This document shows, piece by piece, positions 23,701 through 32,100 of a stretch of DNA of 64,000 bases. Within the stretch, counting starts at the first letter, position 1. Every line of letters starts with the position of its first letter. The stretch comes from Blastobasis lacticolella (lineage: Eukaryota > Arthropoda > Insecta > Lepidoptera > Blastobasidae), in NCBI GenBank assembly GCA_905147135.1, contig LR990048.1, positions 9,966,563 through 10,030,562 on the forward strand. Reading direction: 5' to 3'. The notes beneath the pieces are model-generated. The model ran no database searches. It was not told the origin of the DNA and saw only the letters and a program-made list of their open reading frames with translations. Both the position numbers and the translations under genes were made by a program.

Positions 23701-26290
23701 AACATAGAAGCAAAAAAATGACGATTGTCAATTATTCCAATGCAATCAACTATTGATGATTGATCGAATTGGTTTTTATTGATTGTGTTACCTGTACTGA
23801 AATGTCACATACATATAATTACTAATAGATTGTTTTATTCTACTTTTGTTTCTATGTAACATTTATTAGATCCATTTTGCAATACACAATTGCATACAAA
23901 GTTTGCAAAAATATTCAAAACTAATGTAAGTATTAATACAGGAAACATACGAATCTTTCGACTCGTAGGTATTGTATAAATCAATTTAGTTTGTATACAA
24001 TTAAACATACTTTTGGTTAGTAAAATGTACAGTGTCATTCAGTAGGGAACATTAGATGTCAGGCAGGAGTGAAGTGTTCGAAGGGGAAAACGGAGAAGTA
24101 GGTACTTACTATAGAACTATCTCATCTGGGTGACATCGTCGGTAAATGATAACTTTTGCTACCGGGTCAGATAAGTTTGTTGTTCTATACATACCATGAT
24201 CAAATTGAATATTCTTATTTTATAAAAAGGTCAGGTCAAGGGTAGGTACTGCTGTACCAGGACAACAAATAAATGAAAAATTATAAGTTACTTTGTTGAG
24301 CGATGTAATGCAAAAACCAACTTACTTCTATTTCAAATGGAATACATTTGAAATTCCTACCTAGCCAGTGCTATGTATGCTCAACAAGGCAGCCTAAAGA
24401 CATTCCGATCCCCAGTACGACCAAATTTAACTGAAGCGCACTCGCACGAAATAAGAACGAGAACCCCAGCCGGCGGACCCAGGAGCCAATACCTTTATCC
24501 TACCTAAACCTATCCGAATGTTAGCTCTCCCTAGCGATACAACCTGCGTAACCAACTAAGCCCCGACCACACCGTCAAACCGATAACACATCCTAAAAGC
24601 CTACCTATCCTAGAGCCCGACCAAACCTAAGGTCTGCCAAAGCACACATGCTACAGTACTTACCCTAAACCGACGAACAATGGCCTACCTAACTACCTAT
24701 GAAATGACTCAACCTCTTTCGTTCGAGCCGCCGACTGGATACTGCTATCATTCGATAGGAAACAAGACCGAAAGCTTAACATGAACTCCGAGGCACGGAG
24801 CGCGATATGATCGTGAAATCTGAGCGTAGGTTTTGGAAAAATACCCATAGGATTGAGTGGGGGATTCAAGCCTGTGTCAAGGCAGACACTTTCTCCACTC
24901 ACGGCTCATGCAAAGGTTGACGAATGTGAAAAAAGTGAGAGGTTTATCAGGACCATAGCAAATGAACAAAGTGGTCTCTGCCCAACCCTTCAGAAAAAGA
25001 CGTAATGTTACGTAGGTATGTATAATATCGATTGTTTCCAACCCCGCAGGTACATATCGGACGCATCCCGTGGCTCTATCTTAGTCCACGACACGTCGTC
25101 AGGCGACCAATGGTCGGTGCTTGTCGGCGCCCCAGTCGCGGGACTGCAAATTGCTCTTGTGAAGCGCGGCCTCATCCACAACGTGCTCATCGTAGCCAAG
25201 TCCTATCAACAAGGACTGATGGAGCTGGACACTGCGACGCTCAGGAGAAAGAACTCCTACGCTCCGGCTAGAGGTAGGTTCCTCACCACTGTCACCATAC
25301 AACAACCAGCACACGTAAACTACTACCCATCAGGCATAATTAACACATCTGCACACCTTGAAGGCTAATAGAGTGAATAGGCTATTTCTAGGCTGACAAG
25401 CTCCTTCGTCGGCCGCATCGTCACTTACTATCAGCACGGTTAGCACAACTAATCCATCATTTCAATTTCTGCCCAGCCGGGAATCGAACCTCGGACCTCT
25501 GCGTGGCAAACCGGCATGTTAACCAATTGAACCACTGAGGTTGTCAGATCGTCAGTCGTTTGGTCACTTGAGTCCGTAAGACTTATTATATATTTCTACC
25601 CTACCTACTTGTGTCCCTTGGGTGATGCCAAACAGTAAGAACGTCGAGATTCAGGCGGCGGTTGATTAATCAGACTAGCGTTCGCTTAAACTAGGGATAT
25701 AGGAAATGATATAACAACCCGCAGACTTAGGCTAGTTAGGGCCTTGGCTTATCCGCCCGGACGAAGAGGGCGTTACTTTCTATAAACGTATAATCCCAAT
25801 CCTGCGGTGGGAAAAATGCCAGAACTTAAAATGGCTGATGGAATATCAGTCTTTAGCACCAACCTCAAGGACCTGGCCAATATTTTTATCAATTACTTAG
25901 AGAGTTCCATTTTCGAATGCCGTAATTGCTTTTTATTATTGTAAGTCGCCAGTTCCAGAAACTTTTAGTATGCTTACGCATTAGTTAGATATGGCTACCT
26001 TTTCAGCATTCGGAGAGCAATCGAAACCTGTTGTGCTGCTGGGCGCCGACTCGCACCACCTGTACATGCGCCACACGGCGTGTGCAGACGTCCTGCGCTG
26101 GGATACCAGAGAAGCTTACAACAGCTCCCGCCTAGTGGACATCCACTCCCCAGGGCCAAGGCTAAGACCGACCTCAGTCGCCGCAGACCCCTTCAAACAT
26201 ACCCTCATCATACTGGAGTCCAACTACGCTGACGCCGTGCCGAGGAAACAAAGTGTTTATCATCGTATCACCTTTGTTAGCCAGTTCTAA
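17781..26290 (+). CDS. Divergent yellow/MRJP-family secreted protein (five exons)
   Basis: Exons 17781-17998, 19832-19979, 22584-22777, 25050-25273 and 26007-26290 join in phase (2, 0, 2, 1) into 355 codons. All introns are GT-AG. Residues 1-20 form a signal peptide (MSYIGIFLCSIII...HG). Yellow/MRJP landmarks follow in order: DEIYVLTPRLRHGVPST across the exon 1-2 junction, GNIWILDSG at about 123-131, RCVCPPKIVTINL, YISDASRGSILVHD from about 188, and a C-terminal GADSHHLYMRHTACADVLRW. Yellow proteins are secreted beta-propellers linked to cuticle melanin and development; the exact role of this member is unknown. It is shorter than the roughly 400-450 aa usual in the family. The middle after YISD is poorly conserved (WSVLVGAPVAGLQIALVK), suggesting lost blades or a fast-evolving paralogue. 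I cannot say which yellow subfamily it belongs to. Introns 1 and 2 are crowded with SINEs and hairpin elements. Confidence 0.85.
18040..18385 (-). mobile_element. SINE family B copy in yellow-gene intron 1
   Basis: Near full-length minus-strand copy. The tRNA-like head is at the right end (GCGTCGGTCGCCTAATGGTT read on the minus strand; box B decayed), and the tail at the left has TTGGCGTCAATGCTACCGGG. It is opposite in orientation to the copy at 18923-19245 in the same intron. Confidence 0.8.
18425..18478. repeat. Perfect 25-bp hairpin with GTGT loop
   Basis: The 25 bases at 18425-18449 are exactly reverse-complemented at 18454-18478 around the loop GTGT. It directly abuts the MITE at 18481. 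Transcribed as part of intron 1 it would form a perfect stem. Confidence 0.9.
18481..18797. mobile_element. MITE with long terminal inverted repeats
   Basis: The left end (CACCGGTACAATTATTCGCC, then CATCCCATTTTTTTCCG) is matched in reverse complement by the right end at 18761-18797 (CGGAAAAATACTGGGTGGGC, then GGATAATTGTGCCGGCG). The terminal repeats are about 37 bp, at roughly 85% identity by eye. The interior is AT-rich and non-coding. Confidence 0.8.
18923..19245 (+). mobile_element. SINE family B copy in yellow-gene intron 1
   Basis: Plus-strand copy with a decayed head (GTCGGTTTCCTAGTGGTTAA), the conserved block TTATGTACATTAGTTGAACA, CATTCAGGCGACTGAATGTG, CTGATCTGCCAAATCCTGAA, and the end CACAACCGGGACATTAATGC. 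Confidence 0.8.
19525..19608 (+). mobile_element. SINE family B 3' fragment
   Basis: CAATTACCTGATCTGCCAAT ... GGATCCTGGGCATTCGCGCG ... AAAGCACAACC: the last quarter of the family B SINE, cut off by the adjoining palindromic element. Confidence 0.65.
19609..19773. mobile_element. Palindromic MITE 58 bp upstream of yellow exon 2
   Basis: The outer arms (GCCTCGTGTCCGCTAATTT and AAATTAGCGGACTCGTGGC) and inner arms (CTCAACGGCAGTTT and AAAACTGCCGTTGAG) are inverted over about 165 bp. It ends 58 bp before the exon 2 acceptor, so it sits where the branch point and polypyrimidine tract of intron 1 would lie or just upstream. Confidence 0.75.
20010..20371 (-). mobile_element. LINE 3'-terminal fragment, 30 bp after yellow exon 2
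   Basis: The minus frame reads like the end of a non-LTR retrotransposon ORF2: CTIRMWNELPATVF, later GVADVHRWRRPFSMRWP, then the AT-rich 3' end with a short A run (plus-strand T run at about 20019). It is interrupted by a CTA/TAG trinucleotide microsatellite at about 20244-20290. Confidence 0.7.
20244..20290. repeat. (ACT)n microsatellite
   Basis: A run of ACT/TAC triplets with a few interruptions (CTATTACTACTACTACTAC...), expanded inside the LINE fragment. Confidence 0.85.
20676..20780. mobile_element. MITE copy 4 (TTGCACCAAATTC family) in yellow intron 2
   Basis: TA-flanked copy with the left end GGCCGGCTTCTTAACACGTT (lacking the GCACCAAATT stretch) and right end TAAGCCGTCC; the interior AATGACGTTAAAC is shared with copies 2 and 3. 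Confidence 0.65.
20860..21330. mobile_element. LINE-derived dispersed fragments
   Basis: 20940-20970 carries TCTGTTCGCACAAAACTACT and AAACGGATTTTGATTCG; 21237-21320 carries CAGCCCATAACAGTCCACTA and GGGCCTCTCCCGCAAAAGGG. Both are non-coding repeats I recognise as common in lepidopteran genomes. An (ATTC)n run lies at 21661-21682. Confidence 0.5.
23335..23430. repeat. Degenerate GTAGGG/GTAGAG tandem repeat
   Basis: A purine-rich run of short degenerate units (AGTAGGGGTAGAGTAGGGG...), followed by ACGAAGTCGCGCCGG, the same combination seen at 5330-5395. It probably marks the end of a LINE family. It lies in yellow-gene intron 3. Confidence 0.6.
24380..24920. other. C/A-rich, G-poor stretch in yellow intron 3
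   Basis: From about 24380 to 24700 the plus strand is rich in C and A and poor in G, with recurrent CCTACC, CCTAAA and CCTATCC words, unlike the surrounding AT-rich intron. No coding frame is supported. Confidence 0.4.
25455..25556 (-). mobile_element. Composite SINE (family A) head fragment
   Basis: In minus orientation it carries CTCAGTGGTTCAATTGGTTA (box A region) and GGTTCGATTCCCGGCTGGGC (box B region). It ends after CATTTC..., so only the tRNA-like head and a few body bases remain. It lies in yellow-gene intron 4. Confidence 0.75.
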
Positions 26291-26377
26291 TAAGTAACCT
26301 TCTATTCCATACTTACAAGCAGCATATGTAATTTAAGATGATTTCTTATATAAGGTAAGGCATATAGTTTGTACAAC

Positions 26378-26577
26378 TAGTGTCAAATAAGAAGAGACTT
26401 CGCGGGTCACATGGTTCGACTTGCTTAGTAGGCGATTACCTGCGCGAAATCCAAAGAGCTTGGAAAGTTAGCTAGCTTCTTGCCAGTCTACCATGAAGGT
26501 AGCTAACTTTCCAATCTTTGCTTTGGCGAAATCCCCTCTACTGCCATTTGACAAGTCTCTTCTTTCATGACGCGGAT
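26378..26577. mobile_element. MITE (AAGAAGAGACTTG ends) with nested insertion
   Basis: Ends AAGAAGAGACTT and AAGTCTCTTCTT are inverted; the same element without the insert is at 49364-49476. Positions 26453-26525 are an extra 73-bp hairpin element bounded by the 9-bp direct repeat GCGAAATCC (26444-26452 and 26526-26534). The empty copy at 49364 has GCGAAATCC only once. Confidence 0.85.
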
Positions 26578-26701
26578 TATATACTTAATTAAAATATAAG
26601 TGTAATTAATCCTAATTTGTGTCAATATTCTTTGTATACGCGCTATACCTATGCATAAAACTGTGTCTACAGTACCAACGTTCCCATAAAAAACAACACA
26701 T

Positions 26702-26892
26702 AGCAACGATAATAATACTGGAAAGAGGGGGCTATCAGTTGTCTTTTCTTCAGAATAATATTATGTGCGCGACAACGATAATACTGACTAGGAAGGGGGC
26801 GCCCGTCAGTTGTCTTTTCTTCAGTATAATGTTGAAATGCGACAACGATAATAAAGACTGGGAAGAGGGCGCCTGTCAGTTGTCTTTTCTCG
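26702..26892. repeat. Three-copy minisatellite, period about 70 bp
   Basis: CAACGATAATA... starts at about 26704, 26773 and 26843, each followed by GGGAAGAGGGCGCC-like sequence and TCAGTTGTCTTTTCT. It lies within the probable 3' UTR or immediate downstream region of the yellow-family gene. Confidence 0.8.
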
Positions 26893-29149
26893 TTGTCTAG
26901 TAGAAACAAATCATTATCATTGTCGCACTCAATTGTTATTTTTTCACACTTTATAGATAGGTCAGGGAGTTTCAGGACGGATTGAATAAAATAAATCATT
27001 TGTGTACATACATAACACTTATATTTGAAAGTAACGTGATAAAATTAAACATCTTTAAATTAAAACAACGAAAATAATGCAAATACTTATTCGGAGATTC
27101 AATTAACGGCGAATATAACCTTGATGTTTTATAAATTTAAGTAATACCTAGTTCCAAGTGCCCAGTTACACTATACTCATGTACCAATGTTCTGGTGTCC
27201 ACTCCTCTGTAACAGTTACTATATTATTACAGCAATTTAGGGCCGTTCTCCGTTAACTAAATATTAAATTATAATGATTATAACTGAGAGCCAAACCATC
27301 TATTCTTAAAGTACATGTACCAACATTCCAAGACACAAAATATAATAAAGCAGCTGTCTGTCTTACTCAGAGATAAAATTATGGTGTATTTTTTATAATC
27401 AAAATTCCGCAGTCAGTTATATGTTTGACATGCGTGACTGCTCGTTTAGTGTTAATTAATAGCTTTTGTTAAGCTTCAGCAGTGGCAAGACTACGCTCAC
27501 TGTGGCCACAAGTATTGTGGGCCCTGTTGTATACGATATTTATATACCTAATGGTATCATATTTAGCGGCATTAATTAATATCGTGATTGTTGTTTATGA
27601 TTTAAACTAGTAATCAATTTATTGATACATATTTAACTAACTAATCATAGAAAAATAACCAAAATCCATGTTTTTTAAATGATAACTGAATGATTACCAG
27701 ACAATTTCATTACAAATCTGGTTCTTTCGTTTTTTTTTCAACCGCAAGATATATGTGTATATTACTAATACAGGAACTCCTGTAAATGTTGCTTTCTATT
27801 TATGATAGTAACCATTTATTATCAGGTAACCTAAACCTTATAAGATGGTACCCATACCAGTAACCCGGTATCACGACAAAGCCTGGCAAACGCTACCCCT
27901 CAGTAAGACAAGTACACTGAAATGAATCACAGGTAACTATTTAGGCCGCATCCCCTTCAATGCGGATCTTATATCTATCTACAATAAGTTATAAATTGTC
28001 TTTTCCAAATATATAATTTAAAAAACAATCACAATGTGCAATACATACATAGTCTAGTGAACATAATTTCAAACCCATATTTACAAGCTACAAATTCTTT
28101 TAGAGTTTTTGAGTAAATAGCATTCGGCTATCTGCAGAGTATACTATACAAATACCAATATATACAATAGGTAAGTAATCCATTAAATTACAAATTTAAA
28201 CCACGCTACATAAGATCCTGCAGGGATTAAATTTGTTATAAAATCGTAAACACCATTTTACGAGCTTTCTCAATATAAAACATAAAAATCCCTCTATTCA
28301 CTATGCCATTACATGTGTTTATGATTTTAGATTTAAATTCCATTTCTATACAAATACATATTAAATCTTAAGACAGAAAACGTGTTTTATTTGTTACATT
28401 TTATTTAAAATCACAACATCCAAGGGCCAAGGCACATGTGTGGTATTGTTTTATGAACTTTTGGTATTTTCACCCGCTACCTACCATACAAAATAGCGTT
28501 CTCTACAGTAACTCATTCATAAGGTACTCAACTATAATGCATCCATCACTATTAAGAATATTGTTAAATTGTCAGTTGCTGGAGGAGGCAATGCAACAAT
28601 CTAAGGATATAATTTGGTCCTAAAATTGATTCTCAATACGAGATATTTCAAAAGTGAAATAAGCATTTGGGCAGCAAATAAGTAAATCTTAACTCTAAAC
28701 AGCTGCCTGTTTATTCCTGAAATTCGATTGTTACCCAAATATGATAGCCGTTATGAAATACATAACACGAGTGTGCTTTTCTTAATTAGGACATCTAGTT
28801 TCCCTCCTCCATTTTGAGTATCATGAACCAATCTTTGGTATCAATTATACCTAATTGACATTATGTTATCGTACTCATCAATAATGTAAAACGAATAAAA
28901 GTACTATCAAACAATACAATCTACAAATCGATGAAATAGAAGACGTGTGATTCAGTTAGGTTAGGTAATTGAGTATGAAAAAGCTAGCATGTTATTATAA
29001 TAAATAAACTTAATGAATTAATGAGCCTCTTTTAACGAGTCTGAATCGAATCATAATAACTCTGTTACCTACATAATAGTCCTCAGATCCGCCAGTTGTG
29101 ACATAAAACAACAATATTGTAAATGTAGTCGCCCAGATATTAGCTGCTC

Positions 29150-32100
29150 TCACGTCGATATTCGAGTTTTCCATACAGACGATTTCTCCCCTGAAACCAA
29201 GGAAAACATAAATTAAGTAAAACTGACAACAAGAGCGAAAACTTAAACAACATGGGTGGGTTATTTCAAACAATTTAAGTGTCTAGAAACTTCGCTAAAA
29301 TCACGATGACTAAAATTATTTTACGTTTTAAGAATATATCACTTCGACATGTAAATGTCTAATAAAATAAATAATTTTAAAGAAGAATTTAATGATTAAA
29401 AACAACGGTTCTCTTGCGTTTTTTTATCTTTTTGTACTAATCGTTATCGATTACTTGCGATTATTGTAATGCTCACGAATATCATAAGTTCAATATTAGA
29501 AGCGGCGGGACCACTTTCCGCTTTCCCGCATTTGTTTGGCTTTAACTCCCAACAGCTATGGGGCCATTTTAAATATAATGGAAGCACCATAAATTACATA
29601 AAATCAAAGTACTCACCCGTCCTATGAGATTCGCCGGCAATGTGGTTCCCGTGTCTCGGTATGTACTTGGACTCCTGGAACATGGTGAGCATAAGCTGCT
29701 CGGTGGTTGGGTACTCGACGCCGTTTATACTAGCGACGAGCGGCGAGCTCTCGTAATTTCGGTTGGCGTCGGCGGGGCAGGCGGGCGAAGGGTAATCCAC
29801 CGACCGCGGCCGCCGAGAATCCACCGGCGTCATCTTCGGGTTCACATGCACGTCCTTGTGTATATACGGCTCGTTCGATTCGGCCTCGTTCTCGGCCGGT
29901 CGGTCGGTCCATTCGTTCGTTCGGTTGCCGTTCACCTCCACGATCAGCGGCCGCTGCAGCGTCGGCGATTGGATTATCGTCGCCGTGTTGTGGATCACGG
30001 TCGCTATTTGTTGGTTGTTTTTGTCGACAGGTGAGACGATATCGGCCATGCTGTCGTCGGGCAAGCTGGCCAGGCTGCGTGTGGGTGACGGGCTGTTGGT
30101 GCACGCGGTGAGGTCGGATTCGGAATCCGGCTCAGCGGCCGGCGGCTCGATCTTCTCCTCCACCGGTTCCTCTGTAACTTCCGTCAACTCGGTGGTCGTT
30201 TCGCTCGCTCGCTTCACGTACTTCGGCATGCGCAACGCCCAATGCACACCCTCGTCACTCGACCAGGAGTGGGTGACCACCGGCTTTTTCCGCTTATAAA
30301 ACAGCATGTACGCGGTATTATTCACCAATTCGCTGTAAGCGTTCTCGTCGTCGACCGGAGATACCCGAGAATCGTCGAACTTGTACCAGTGGCCGTCGTA
30401 AGGATTCTTACAAGCTGCGGTGTAGTGTCCCGTTTCCAAGTCATCGCCGTGGTGGTAACAAATAGCGTATAAATCGTACATGTGTTCGTTCGGATTGTAC
30501 GAGGGACTCTTAGAAAGCCTACGCCGAGGCGATTTGGAGTGACTCGGCGAGTCCGCTGAAGCATTTCGCCTTACAAGGTGCGGCGTCATATCGAAATCAT
30601 TCAATGGGAACTCAACCATGGTTGTCAGTTTAGTGCTGGTGCGACACTTCGCTTGCCTGAAATAAAAGGAGAATATTAGAACTTACACTTACTTGCTCAT
30701 TAAAACTTGTCAGGTATTGTATCAATACTCACTGCCTGAATCTCTTCAAATGTATTACTAATATATCTGGTAGGGACCACAGCCCGAGTGTTTTAACAAC
30801 CGGCATATACCTCTGGCATTGTGGACACCTGCAAAACATTAATCATTTTAATAAATATAAACTTATGTAATAATGTGTAGGGTGCCAGGATTCAGCGCTC
30901 AAGACCACAATCGCAAAATGTCATATTCGAAAAATGTCTTTTCTTAATATGTCTCATTACACACTTCTGAACTAAAATAGATGATGTCGTTCACAGTAAC
31001 ATAAATGCAAACACTTCTAAATTCTAGCGCACATAAATGGCTTTTAAGGCACGAATGGCTATGCACAGTGGCGCCACTTAATGCTACGTAGTGACACACG
31101 AGCAGACAGCCCACCCAATGATAAGCGTCTTTTCTTAATATGTCTCATTACACACTTCTGAACTAAAATAGATGATGTCGTTCACAGTAACATAAATGCA
31201 AACACTTCTAAATTCTAGCGCACATAAATGGCTTTTAAGGCACGAATGGCTATGCACAGTGGCGCCACTTAATGCTACGTAGTGACACACGAGCAGACAG
31301 CCCACCCAATGGTAAGCGGTCACTGTCGCGCATAACATCTACGATTCACGCATGTAGGCTGCAACCGCAGATGCGTTGTCACTGTAGGGACCAAGATGAA
31401 ATGCCTCATGCGTATAATTTCGCTGGCTACCTTATCCTTCAAACCGGAACACAATAATGCAAGCATTTTTGCTTGGCGGCAGAAATAGATATTGCGGTGG
31501 TACTCACCCAGACGGACTCCGGTTTGTCAGAGTCCTACCACCTGATGCATAAATCTTTGAATCTTTGTGTCTGGTGTGTAGGCGATTGTGCTGTATTGCG
31601 ATGTATATTTTGCTAGACCGGACCGTGCTGTGTGTGGGGGAGGGGGGGGCCTACCTCCAGCCGTCCTCCTGCGCGAGCCGCTCGGCGCGCGTGTAGTGCG
31701 CGAGGCAGGCGTGCAGCGTGAGCGGGGCCGCGCCTAGACCGGACCGTGCTGTGTGTGGGGGAGGGGGGGGCCTACCTCCAGCCGTCCTCCTGCGCGAGCC
31801 GCTCGGCGCGCGTGTAGTGCGCGAGGCAGGCGTGCAGCGTGAGCGGGGCCGCGCCTAGACCGGACCGTGCTGTGTGTGGGGGAGGGGGGGGCCTACCTCC
31901 AGCCGTCCTCCTGCGCGAGCCGCTCGGCGCGCGTGTAGTGCGCGAGGCAGGCGTGCAGCGTGAGCGGGGCCGCGCCTAGACCGGACCGTGCTGTGTGTGG
32001 GGGAGGGGGGGGCCTACCTCCAGGCGTCCTCCTGCGCGAGCCGCTCGGCGCGCGTGTAGTGCGCGAGGCAGGCGTGCAGCGTGAGCGGGGCCGCGCCCTA

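Larger units (their letters stand above)
26291..29149. other. Gap between convergent yellow and USP genes
   Basis: This must hold both 3' UTRs. AATAAA on the plus strand at about 26852 and 26986 are candidate poly(A) signals for the yellow gene. For USP, TTTATT (AATAAA on the minus strand) occurs at about 28385 and elsewhere. A nested MITE (26378-26577) and a three-copy minisatellite (26702-26892) lie close to the yellow stop. 27000-29149 is AT-rich with no gene. Confidence 0.5.

Noticed and set aside
29010..29273. 87-codon minus frame after USP exon 13, with a hydrophobic middle
   Set aside because: The phase of the exon 13 donor puts the ribosome in another frame here, giving a 13-residue end and a stop at 29150. 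The hydrophobic frame has no start or family support.
29624..30564. Overlapping open frames opposite and alongside USP exon 13
   Set aside because: Shadows of a 1-kb GC-rich coding exon; their translations are low-complexity and have no family features.
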